A DNA stretch of 64,000 nucleotides from Palsa-870 sp035937155 (GTDB lineage: Bacteria; Chloroflexota; Dormibacteria; Dormibacterales; Dormibacteraceae), in assembly GCA_035937155.1 (NCBI GenBank), contig DASYVJ010000043.1:68408-132407 (forward strand). The letters are read 5' to 3'. The notes under the pieces were generated by a model that worked only from the letters and a program-made list of their open reading frames with translations, was not told where the DNA came from and searched no databases. The translations under genes were made by a program, and so were the position numbers. How positions within the stretch are numbered: the first letter of the stretch is position 1; each line of letters begins with the position of its first letter. Positions 54,963-62,585 of this stretch are shown in pieces.

Positions 54963-55565
54963 ATGCCACGAACCGGCGATCACATCGAAAACGTTCGAAC
55001 AGGGCAGCGGATGACATTCCAGATCACCGCCGAGGACAGCGACGGTGCCCTGGTCAGGCTCGACTCCTACAATCCGCCCGGTCCCTTCGAACCGGTTCAC
55101 GTTCACCCCGAACAGGAGAGCAGCGCCGAGGTCCTGTCCGGCGCGCTTGTATTCGTGGTCGGAGGCAGAGAGATACGGCTTGGCCCCGGTGACCACACGG
55201 TGATCCCAGCCGGTACGCCGCATACGTTTCGGAACGAAGGCCCGGAGGAAGCCCACTCGATAGCGGAGTTCCGGCCCGCCCTCAAGATCGCGGAATGCTT
55301 CGAGACTTTGTTCGCGCTGGCGCAGCGGGGAGAATTGGACGCACGCGGCATGCCTTCGCTGCTACAGCTGGCGCTGTCTGGGCCGGCATTCGGGAGGGAA
55401 ATGCGGCTGCCCTCGCCTCCCTGGCTGATCCAGCGTCTCGCCCTTGCGCCGCTCGCGCCTTTGGCCCGACTCCGAGGGTTGCAGCCCACCTACAGCTGCG
55501 AGCCGATCGGGCAGGGAGCGGCCACTACCAGTCCGCGTGGCGGATCGGTCAAGCGACTTTCCTAG
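54963..55565 (+). CDS. Cupin-domain protein
   Basis: The 200-residue protein has cupin motif 1 PFEPVHVHPEQESSAEVLSG (metal ligands His, His, Glu) and motif 2 LGPGDHTVIPAGTPHTFRNE. The C-terminal half (AECFETLFALAQRGELDARG, LLQLALSGPAFGREMRLPSP) is a helical extension. GAGGTG lies seven bases before the ATG. It diverges from the TetR gene, which is the likely regulator. Function is not known. Confidence 0.85.
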   Translation: MPRTGDHIENVRTGQRMTFQITAEDSDGALVRLDSYNPPGPFEPVHVHPEQESSAEVLSGALVFVVGGREIRLGPGDHTVIPAGTPHTFRNEGPEEAHSIAEFRPALKIAECFETLFALAQRGELDARGMPSLLQLALSGPAFGREMRLPSPPWLIQRLALAPLAPLARLRGLQPTYSCEPIGQGAATTSPRGGSVKRLS

Positions 55566-55633
55566 AGAGGACGGCGGCGTGGTCGGCTAAACAGCCTGGG
55601 CGCTCGGGTTGGTGGAGGTAGTCGAGGCAGGTC

Positions 55634-55692
55634 CAGTTAGCAGCTTTTCGAGTCGCTCCAGTTGGTTCGAATAGCGTCCCGCTTGGGCTACC
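55634..55692 (+). repeat. Array repeat R4
   Basis: AGTTAGCAGCTTTTCGAGTC, GCTCCAGTTGGTTCGAATAG, CGTCCCGCTTGGGCTACC. It ends four bases before the SDR stop at 55696, so the repeat directly abuts a minus-strand gene. Confidence 0.85.
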
Positions 55693-55695
55693 ACC

Positions 55696-56523
55696 TCAGC
55701 CCAAGGTTGGTTGAAGCGGGGTCGGACGTCTGCCGTCGGAATCCGTGAAGCCATAGTCGTTGGCCAAAACACCGACGTCGAAAGCTTGGCCGGTCTTCTC
55801 GATCACCCGTGGGTCGGCTGCCAACGCCGCGACACCTCGGCCGTTGAACTCAGGAGACCAAGCCTTGCTCAGGTCACGGAACAGCTCGGGGTGAGCCATC
55901 ACTCCCTCAGTCCGGGTCAATCTCGGCCACAGAGAGACCACGGCGACATCATGTTGACGCAGTTCGTGTGCCGTGCTCAGCGTCAGCATGTCCACGGCGG
56001 CCTTGACGACGTTGTACGACACATTCCCTGTGTATTTGATAGCTCCTGCCGACGAGACGTTGACAACAAGACCGCTACGCTGCGGAACCATGATCCGCGC
56101 TGCGAAGATGCTTGCCACCTAGTGGGATCTGAGGCCCACCGCATGCATCTGATCCCAAATTTCGAGTGAGAGCTCCCAGAATGGAGCGTCTTCTGGGGGG
56201 CCGACATCCGTTGTATAGGAAGTCGCGTTATTGACCAAGAGATCGAGTCGCCCCTGCTCGTCCTCGACGCGGTGGAATGCAGCAGCGGTCTCTTTGTCAT
56301 TTCGGTGGTCGCACGGCACAGCGATACCGAGTCCACCCGCTCTGGTGACCTCCTCGGCCGTGGATGTGACCGAGCCTGGGCGGTCGCTCTCGCCGTTTCG
56401 AATAGTCCGGCTCGTCACATAGACCGTCCAGCCCGCCTCGCCCAGACCAAGCGCAATGCCTCGTCCGATCCCACGGCTGGCTCCCGTCACGATCGCAACC
56501 TTGTCTTTGACCGTGGCTGGCAT
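55696..56523 (-). pseudogene. Short-chain dehydrogenase/reductase interrupted by an in-frame TAG
   Basis: From the ATG at 56523 the frame gives the SDR dinucleotide motif KVAIVTGASRGIGRGIALGL, GRLDLLVNNATSY, then WDQMHAVGLRSH and a TAG at 56121-56119. The same frame continues VASIFAARIMVPQRSGLVVN, VSSAGAIKYTGNVSYNVVKA (catalytic Ser-Tyr-Lys), and on to TPLQPTLG. The expected residue at the stop is aromatic (GLRSHYxAS), so TAC or TAT has become TAG. The full-length protein would have 275 residues, normal for SDRs. The ORF is otherwise undamaged, so the mutation is recent. Confidence 0.85.
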
Positions 56524-56596
56524 CTGACGCCTCCATTGTCACGCTTTGGCGGCGGAGCCAAACGCGGCTCTCGTTCTTCCGAGCTTCGTGGCCCGG

Positions 56597-56655
56597 CCGT
56601 TCAATAGCTTTTCGAGTCGCTCGAGGTGGTTCGAATAGCGTCTCGCTTGGGCGAC
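56597..56655 (+). repeat. Array repeat R5
   Basis: CGTTCAATAGCTTTTCGAGT, CGCTCGAGGTGGTTCGAATA, GCGTCTCGCTTGGGCGAC. It has two changes in the core (GTCTCGC and GGCGAC). It lies between the response regulator and the SDR pseudogene. Confidence 0.85.
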
Positions 56656-56713
56656 TCGAAATGTCCTACGTCTACGACGCCCCTGACTGTTGCGAACAGC
56701 ACCCCCGATGCCT

Positions 56714-57367
56714 CTAGCCCAGGCCGGCGTCACGGGCTCTGATGATCGCCTGCGATCGGTCGGCCAGTTCAAGCTTGTCGAAGATGCTCGTCACGTAATT
56801 ACGAACCGTCTTCGGGCTGAGGTGCAGCCGCTCCGCGATAGCGGCGTTCTTGTGTCCCTGGGCCATCAGGTCAAGTGTCTGCCGCTCGCGTTCTGTCAGC
56901 TCGGGGAACGCCGCGGGCCGCGCTCTCTGGCTCGAGTCGGCGAGCATGCCCACCAGACGTGACGCGACGGCGGGGCTGAAGATCGCTTCGCCTTGAGCGA
57001 CCGCACGGATCGCTCGGATCGCGTCCGCGGATCTCATTCCTTTCACCATGTAGCCGCGGGCACCCGCTCTCATTGCCGACAGGACCGATTCGTCGTCCTC
57101 GAACATCGTGACCACCAGCACCCTCGTCATCGGCGATGCCGCAATTACGCGCCGGGTGGCTTCGATGCCGTCCATATCCGGCATTTGGATGTCCATGAGC
57201 GCTACGTCGGGCAAAAGCCGACTCGCCAATTCGACCGCCTCCCGACCGGTGGCAGCTTCGCCGACGAGTTCGATATCGGGCTCCGACTCGAACATAGCGC
57301 GAAGCCCGTCTCGGAAGAGCGGGTGGTCGTCCGCGATCAAGACTCGAAGCCCGGCAGGCTCCGTCAT
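56714..57367 (-). CDS. NarL/LuxR-type response regulator
   Basis: From the ATG at 57367 the protein has 217 residues. The receiver is LRVLIADDHPLFRDGLRAMF, with Asp in DVALMDIQMPDMDG and Lys in GYMVKGMRSADA; the HTH is ELTERERQTLDLMAQGHKNA, AIAERLHLSPKTVRNYVTSI. It overlaps the kinase stop by four bases (ATGA), so it is the cognate regulator of that kinase. A palindrome upstream of the pair may be its target. Confidence 0.95.
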   Translation of the reverse strand: MTEPAGLRVLIADDHPLFRDGLRAMFESEPDIELVGEAATGREAVELASRLLPDVALMDIQMPDMDGIEATRRVIAASPMTRVLVVTMFEDDESVLSAMRAGARGYMVKGMRSADAIRAIRAVAQGEAIFSPAVASRLVGMLADSSQRARPAAFPELTERERQTLDLMAQGHKNAAIAERLHLSPKTVRNYVTSIFDKLELADRSQAIIRARDAGLG

Positions 57368-59418
57368 GCGCGCACCAGCAGCGGCAGTTGAACGAAGACC
57401 CGAGTGCCGTTGGAGCGGCCCGGACCGATGCTGCTGATCCCGCCCAACTCTGCTGCGCGTTCTCGGATTGAGCTCATGCCAACGCCGGGCGGGCCGGCGC
57501 CCGCGAGACCGATTCCGTTGTCGACCACCTCTAGCATGAGGTCTTCGTTGACCGTCAATCGAAGGCGGCACCGGCCAGCTCGAGCATGCCGCGTGACGTT
57601 GGTCAGGGCCTCCTGAGCGATCCGGTACGCGGCCAGCTCGACCGCGGCAGGTAGCGGTGGCAGCACGTCGGGCACGTCGACCATCATCTGCATGCCCCCG
57701 GCGTGTGTCGCTGCGGTCTGGCGGATCGCGCCGGCGAGCCCAAGCTCGTCGAGGGCTGGTGGCCGTAGGTTGTACACCAGCCGCCGGACATCGGCCATTG
57801 CCGTCTGGGCGTCCACCTCCAATTCCTCCAGTAGCGCCTGGGCACGTTCGGGATCGCGTATGAACAAGGCGCGAGCCGAGCCGGCCTTCAGGGTCTGGGC
57901 GGCGAGAGCCGGGCCGAGGCCGTCGTGAAGGTCACGCCGAAGTCGGCGGCGCTCCTCCTCGAGAGCGGACACGAGTCGCTCACGCGAGCGCTGAAGCTGG
58001 GTGGTCACGACCACCGAGTGGACCGCCGCGGCAGCCTGGCGTGTCAGGTCCGCCAGCAGACGCTGGTCGGCCGCCGAGAGTTGTGGGCGCCGCAAGCCAA
58101 GCGACAGGACGAGTTCCCCTGTCGGCTCGCCTTGGTAAACGAGCGGGATCACGACCGGCTCACCGGCGATCGATCCGTGTTCGGCATGAATCGCCTCACC
58201 CGCGTCCGCGGGCACGCGAATGGCGACGTATGGCAGCCGAAGGGCTCGGGCGACGGTGCCGGCCACCGCCTCCAGCAGCGGAGTGTCCGCACTCGTCGTC
58301 TCCAGCTGCCGCCCAAGATCGGCAAGGATCTCGTATGGATCACGTCGGACGCCGAAGAGCAGGCGGTTGACCGCGCCCTGCACACGGTCGCGCAGGGGCG
58401 CGAACACCAGGGCGATCACCCCGGTCGCAAGCAGAGAAACAAGAAGGTCAACCTTTTGCTGAAAAAGCACGCCCAGAAAACCGACAACGCCTACATAGAA
58501 GCCAATGACGACGATCGTGAGGACGACGTAGACAACCGTTCGATTGATCAGGACGTCGATCTCGTAGAGCCCGTAATTGAGGATCGCGATTGCGGTGGCC
58601 GCCGGCAACCCGACGATCAAAAGAGGGGCCAAAACGAACGCGCCGTAGTCGGGGACCGACCCCCTCCAGACCAGCTGAATCAAGAAATGGGCCGCGAAAG
58701 CCGGAACGATGGCGCCGGCCACGAGAGCAACCCACTTCAGCTGTTGCCTCTCCGCACCGTGCGAACCGGCAAGCCTCCGCAGCAGCGCCGCGGCGCCGCC
58801 GGCCAGCCCCAGCAGCGAGAGCAGCCAGGTTGCAACAAAGACCACGTTGCCGATGGCATCGGTCTCCCATCTGGCCGGCAATGTCCCCGTCGGATTGGCC
58901 GTCAGGAGCGGCGATCCAGACCAGTGACCAGTCACCGGGCCGCTCCTCAGGAATTCGACCGCGACCCTGGAAACCGCGGCCAGGACGGCCAGCGCCAACA
59001 CCGGACGCCAGCGTCGCGACGGTAGGCGTCCATTCGGGAACAGCATCAGCAGCATAGAGAACGCCACCGGGTAGCTGAGGTAGAAGCTCCAGGTCTGCCA
59101 CCAGGCGGCAACCACCCAACCTGTGAGGTGATGGCCGGCGTATGCATCCGCGAGCGCAGTCAGGGCAATGTCGGTCGAGATCAAGAGGAAGAGCCATCCG
59201 ATCGGGTTCCGGGGCTGGCGTCGGGCGATCACCGCGCCAGCAATCGAGTAGGCAATGGCCAGGGAGAGGATCTCCAGGAACGCGGGCCACTGTGGAGACT
59301 TGCCGAGGTTGGTTGCCACCAGCACGCTGGTGATCGCGGCGGCTCCGATCGAGCCGCCGGCCAGAACTGTGGCGAGCCTGGAGGCTCCCCACCGGGGGAC
59401 CGCGATTGGCGGTCTCAT
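57364..59418 (-). CDS. Membrane sensor histidine kinase (HisKA_3, NarX/LiaS type)
   Basis: From the ATG at 59418 (GAGGTGA upstream) the protein has 684 residues. Eight or more hydrophobic helices fill the first 330 residues (for example LATVLAGGSIGAAAITSVLV, VVYVVLTIVVIGFYVGVVGF). A GAF-like domain follows at about 360-480. HisKA_3 is EEERRRLRRDLHDGLGPALA and HATPase ELAAYRIAQEALTNVTRHAR, VVDNGIGLAGAGPPGVGMSS. This is a typical multi-span sensor kinase of high-GC Gram-positive and related bacteria. It works with the adjacent NarL-type regulator. Confidence 0.93.
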   Translation of the reverse strand: MRPPIAVPRWGASRLATVLAGGSIGAAAITSVLVATNLGKSPQWPAFLEILSLAIAYSIAGAVIARRQPRNPIGWLFLLISTDIALTALADAYAGHHLTGWVVAAWWQTWSFYLSYPVAFSMLLMLFPNGRLPSRRWRPVLALAVLAAVSRVAVEFLRSGPVTGHWSGSPLLTANPTGTLPARWETDAIGNVVFVATWLLSLLGLAGGAAALLRRLAGSHGAERQQLKWVALVAGAIVPAFAAHFLIQLVWRGSVPDYGAFVLAPLLIVGLPAATAIAILNYGLYEIDVLINRTVVYVVLTIVVIGFYVGVVGFLGVLFQQKVDLLVSLLATGVIALVFAPLRDRVQGAVNRLLFGVRRDPYEILADLGRQLETTSADTPLLEAVAGTVARALRLPYVAIRVPADAGEAIHAEHGSIAGEPVVIPLVYQGEPTGELVLSLGLRRPQLSAADQRLLADLTRQAAAAVHSVVVTTQLQRSRERLVSALEEERRRLRRDLHDGLGPALAAQTLKAGSARALFIRDPERAQALLEELEVDAQTAMADVRRLVYNLRPPALDELGLAGAIRQTAATHAGGMQMMVDVPDVLPPLPAAVELAAYRIAQEALTNVTRHARAGRCRLRLTVNEDLMLEVVDNGIGLAGAGPPGVGMSSIRERAAELGGISSIGPGRSNGTRVFVQLPLLVRA

Positions 59419-59471
59419 GTGTCTCACCTCAGCCTCGGCTCAAGCCTAGACCGCCGGCACTCGATCGTCTT

Positions 59472-59526
59472 GGGACCTAGGTCCCGAAAGCGGTCCCATT
59501 CCGACCAGGAGTTAGTTGGTTACTCC
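59472..59526. promoter_or_regulatory. Palindrome GGGACCTAGGTCCC and second inverted repeat
   Basis: GGGACCTAGGTCCC (59472-59485) is a perfect 14-bp palindrome; a further GGTCCC follows 8 bases later. GGAGT (59508) and ACTCC (59522) form another inverted repeat with a 9-base spacer. These lie between the kinase start and the membrane gene at 59571 and could be the binding site of the response regulator. Confidence 0.5.
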
Positions 59527-59570
59527 AGTCTCTTATGGAGTGACTTGGCGGCGGGCTAGCGTGGTTAACC

Positions 59571-60254
59571 ATGAAGGCACGCACACTCTTCCGCCTCGGT
59601 GGACTCTCGCTGGTGCTCGGCGGCCTGCTCGGCCCACTCGGTCACCTTGTTCTCCACCCGCCCAGCCACGCTCTCCAGTACCAGGGAACACCGCAGTGGG
59701 TTCTGGCTCATTCCGTCCTGACCGTCTCCTGGGTGCTCATCCTCTTCGGAGTCGTCGCCTTGTACGGGCGCCATTACGAACCGATGGGCGTGATAGGGCT
59801 GATCGGGTTCGCGCTGGTCTGCATTGTGTGTCTCTACCAGGTGGCTTCCTACGCCTTCGACACTTTCACCCTGCCGGCGATTCGGACGACCTTTCCAGGT
59901 GAGACAGCGACCGATCCCAACGGGTCCTTCAACCAGTTTCCCAACGGCCTGTTCCCGTTGCCGTTGAGCTTCCCGATCGGCCTGATCCTGTTCGGGATTG
60001 CGATCTTCCGATCCGGATTCGACCAGCGTTGGAGCGGAATCGCTCTCGCCGCGAGCGTCGTCCTTATATATGCGGGCGGCGCGCTCGCGCACAGCCCCCT
60101 CCATCTCGAGTTGGCCATCCCGATGGTGTTCTCTGTCAACTCGCTTGTTTTCGCCTGGCTGGGCTCCGGCCTCGTCCAGGAGATGCGTGCCGGTCCGCGA
60201 CGTGTGACAGTGGCGCCAGTCCTGATCTCAGGAGAGGCGCCCTCCGCTCGATAA
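59571..60254 (+). CDS. Multispan membrane protein of unknown function
   Basis: The 227-residue protein has about six hydrophobic helices (LVLGGLLGPLGHLVLHP; AHSVLTVSWVLILFGVVALY; VIGLIGFALVCIVCLYQVAS; LPLPLSFPIGLILFGIAIF; IALAASVVLIYAGGALA; PMVFSVNSLVFAWLGSGLV). No family is recognised, but it resembles DUF4386-type small membrane proteins in layout. It diverges from the two-component pair and may be its target. TAGCGT lies 8 bases before the ATG. It is followed by another membrane protein at 60304. Confidence 0.7.
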   Translation: MKARTLFRLGGLSLVLGGLLGPLGHLVLHPPSHALQYQGTPQWVLAHSVLTVSWVLILFGVVALYGRHYEPMGVIGLIGFALVCIVCLYQVASYAFDTFTLPAIRTTFPGETATDPNGSFNQFPNGLFPLPLSFPIGLILFGIAIFRSGFDQRWSGIALAASVVLIYAGGALAHSPLHLELAIPMVFSVNSLVFAWLGSGLVQEMRAGPRRVTVAPVLISGEAPSAR

Positions 60255-60303
60255 CGCGCATCGCTTTCTAATCCATCCACTTACTGCTAACCGGAGACAA
60301 GCC

Positions 60304-61035
60304 ATGCAACCTCGACTGATCTTCAAGTCCGGCGCCGTGGTCCTGATTGTTGCTATCGCAATTGAGTTCATTTCCGAGGCGCTTCGCGTGCTCGCGCTCA
60401 ATGGTGGGGATCCAAAGACCGCGGCAGGCAACCCGTTGTTTGTGCCGACATTCGTCCTGGCGTTGATCGGCACGACGCTCTTGGTCGTCTCCTTCCCGGT
60501 CACATACGCTCGGCAGGCCGCCAAAGCCGGCAAGACCGGGGCGATTGGGCTCGCGTGCTACATAGCATCCGGCCTTGTCTTTGGTTATGGAATCGCTGCT
60601 ATTAGCGCGATCATCGTGCCCTTCATCTACGGCGACCCAACGTCTCGGGCGCTGCTGGAATCCAGCCAAGGGCCAGCCGGATTCGTGCCGTTCTACATCG
60701 TCGGCATTCTGCTTTTTACGATCGGAAACTTGTGCTACGGAATCGGCACCCTCCGGGCCCGCATCTATCCGCGCGCAGTCGGCTTCTCTCTGTGCGTTGC
60801 GGCGATCTTCGAAGTGGGAGGCTTCGTGACGGGCGCGGCAAACATCAACCTCCCGGGCTGGACGGACCTGATCACCGACCTAGCGTCATTCGGTGCCGTC
60901 GCCGCGATGGCGATCTGGCTGCTGCGAGAGCCGCGCACAGACAACGTCCACCAGGTCGCTGGGGTCGATGGGGGACGTCAGCAAGTTCAGTCCCAACACC
61001 AAGCACTGCTCAGCGCTGGTCCACCGCGTTGCTGA
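60304..61035 (+). CDS. Multispan membrane protein of unknown function
   Basis: The 243-residue protein has about six helices (GAVVLIVAIAIEFISEALRV; FVLALIGTTLLVVSFPVTYA; IGLACYIASGLVFGYGIAAI; FYIVGILLFTIGNLCYGIGT; LCVAAIFEVGGFVTGAANI; ASFGAVAAMAIWLLRE). The tail after about residue 215 (QVAGVDGGRQQVQSQHQAL) is not membrane-like and may derive from a frameshift, since another frame reads GDVSKFSPNTKHCSALVHRV, ADELAAAGWKLKAHTAIAPQ there. It follows the previous membrane gene by 49 bases, so both are likely one operon with the lipoprotein gene. Confidence 0.65.
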   Translation: MQPRLIFKSGAVVLIVAIAIEFISEALRVLALNGGDPKTAAGNPLFVPTFVLALIGTTLLVVSFPVTYARQAAKAGKTGAIGLACYIASGLVFGYGIAAISAIIVPFIYGDPTSRALLESSQGPAGFVPFYIVGILLFTIGNLCYGIGTLRARIYPRAVGFSLCVAAIFEVGGFVTGAANINLPGWTDLITDLASFGAVAAMAIWLLREPRTDNVHQVAGVDGGRQQVQSQHQALLSAGPPRC

Positions 61036-61101
61036 CGAACTGGCGGCTGCAGGCTGGAAGTTGAAGGCGCACACGGCAATCGCACCACAATGAGTAATCC
61101 A

Positions 61102-61889
61102 ATGAAGCAGATCTCGCGAGTCCCTTGGACAGCATGTGCAGGAATGCTGTCGCTTGGATTCACAGCCTTCATGAGCCTTGCTTGCGGCCCCGGCCAGGCC
61201 ACACCGACATCAGCGCCACTCAGCGTCACGTCTTCCATACCTGAAGGATCCAGCCTGTCGCGTGGATCGCCACGCCGTCCAGCACCGCGGGACTCGATCA
61301 CGTCGACTTCCTCATCGACGGGGCAGTGACTTGGACCGAACACCAGACGCCGTATACGTTCAACGACGATGGGAACCGCCTAGAGCCGTGGCTCCTCAGC
61401 CTGGGTTCCCACATTCTGACCGTGCGAGCGGTCACATCGAGCGGTGCGCAAGCCAGCTCGACGGCGCACGTAACCGTCACGACGGGACCCCAGGCGCCGG
61501 CAATTCTCGCTGGGAAGTTCACCCGAACCGTGACCCCAGCGGATGTCGCCAGAGTTCAGAGCTACCGCACCGAGGCTGATGCCAATAGCGGGGTCGTCCC
61601 GACAGGGGTCTGGACTGCCCACTTCGAGCCCACAGGACTACTCGTCTTCGACGATCCCAAAGGCTCCGGGGGTAACGAGGCGTTTAGCGCAACCCTCAGC
61701 GGCCCACTCAACATGGACGGTCCCGTTAACTGGCGCGAGTCCAAGGACCGCCAGGGCGGCTTCTGTGCGCATGAAGTTCCGGGTCAGTACCACTGGACTA
61801 TGGCCGGCCGCACGCTGGTCATCACCGGTGACGATCGACGATGCTCTGACCGCGACGCAGTGTTCATCGGCACTTGGATCGAAAGCTGA
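61102..61889 (+). pseudogene. Lipoprotein with Ig-like domain, frameshifted
   Basis: From the ATG at 61102 the signal reads KQISRVPWTACAGMLSLGFT, AFMSLACGPG with lipobox SLAC. After SAPLSVTSSIPEG near 61245 the frame must change. The next frame reads VAWIATPSSTAGLDHVDFLI, DGAVTWTEHQTPYTFN, LGSHILTVRAVTSSGAQASS (an Ig-like beta domain) and a second domain ILAGKFTRTVTPADVARVQS, HWTMAGRTLVITGDDRRCSD to the stop at 61889. The span of 788 bases is not a multiple of three. The signal and the start of the mature part are duplicated at 62409. The protein would be surface-anchored; function is unknown. Confidence 0.7.
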
Positions 61890-62096
61890 TCCGATGAGAG
61901 CAAGCACCGCCGTTCACGCCACGAATGTTCAACCAACAAACCGCCGTCCACGCGCGCGTGAGGGATGGGCGGCTGCATGGATCATCGCCCCCGTCGTTAC
62001 CGCGCTCCAGACCAACTAGCTCGGCCCCCCAAAACGGGCGCACGGCCGCGGTTTCGTGGCTCAAGCGATGTCGCCCGCGGCCATCAGGTTCGTGCT
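61890..62096. other. Interval with a degenerate T-type repeat
   Basis: No gene is evident. GCGGTTTCGT at 62048, followed 11 bases later by GATGTCGCC, recalls the first half of the T repeats (GCGGTTTCGTAGGTGTCGCC), but the tRNA-like half is missing. Confidence 0.4.
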
Positions 62097-62152
62097 AAGA
62101 AGACTTTCGACCTCCCTCAGGTGGTTCGAATAGCGTCCCGCTTGGGCTACCA
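62097..62152 (+). repeat. Array repeat R6
   Basis: TAAGAAGACTTTCGACCTCC, CTCAGGTGGTTCGAATAGCG, TCCCGCTTGGGCTACC. It lies between the two copies of the duplicated lipoprotein start. It is the last copy I can find in the window. Confidence 0.85.
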
Positions 62153-62408
62153 ATCGTCCAAACGCCGGATTACCCGCACCCACCTAAGTGGGCGGCGTGC
62201 CAAAACTTCCCGGCTGCATCGGGCGGATTTCCCGTGCGATTCGAGGCGGCGCCCTCATGACCGAGGGCACCTAGGGCGGCCATCCTGCGTGCATGGTGTT
62301 CGCCTGGGTGGTGTACGGCTTGGTCCGGCGACCCACACCGATTCCCCAACGGCCCAAGCCGGCTGGTGAGCCCCACCACATGGCCATCGCACCACAAGGA
62401 GTAACCCA

Positions 62409-62585
62409 ATGAAGCAGATCTCGCTAGTCCATTGGACAACATGTCTGGGAATGCTGTCGCTTGGATTCACAGGCCTGATGAGCGCTTGCGGCACGGTCCA
62501 GACCACGCCGACATCAGCGCCACTCAGCGTCACGGCGCTCATTCTGTGGCCCTACCAACAACTCGATGAGACGACGGGCTACTGA
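62409..62585 (+). pseudogene. Truncated duplicate of the lipoprotein
   Basis: From the ATG at 62409, behind AAGGAG, the ORF of 58 residues reads KQISLVHWTTCLGMLSLGFT, GLMSACGTVQTTPTSAPLSV, TALILWPYQQLDETTGY. The first 40 residues match the lipoprotein at 61102, including the lipobox MSAC. Similarity ends after APLSVT, and the rest is unrelated and overlaps the convergent methyltransferase. It is a partial duplication of the signal and start of the mature protein; a lipidated peptide could still be made. Confidence 0.75.

Noticed and set aside
57925..59025. Plus-strand ORF of 366 codons opposite the sensor kinase
   Set aside because: The kinase on the other strand has clear domains and the ORF is an Arg/Asp/Gln-rich shadow without motifs.
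42762..62152. Array repeats as classical integron attC sites
   Set aside because: The copies lack paired RYYYAAC and GTTRRRY core sites at their ends, and no IntI gene is seen. GCCTAAC at 39434 and 54208 matches RYYYAAC but is not consistently placed.
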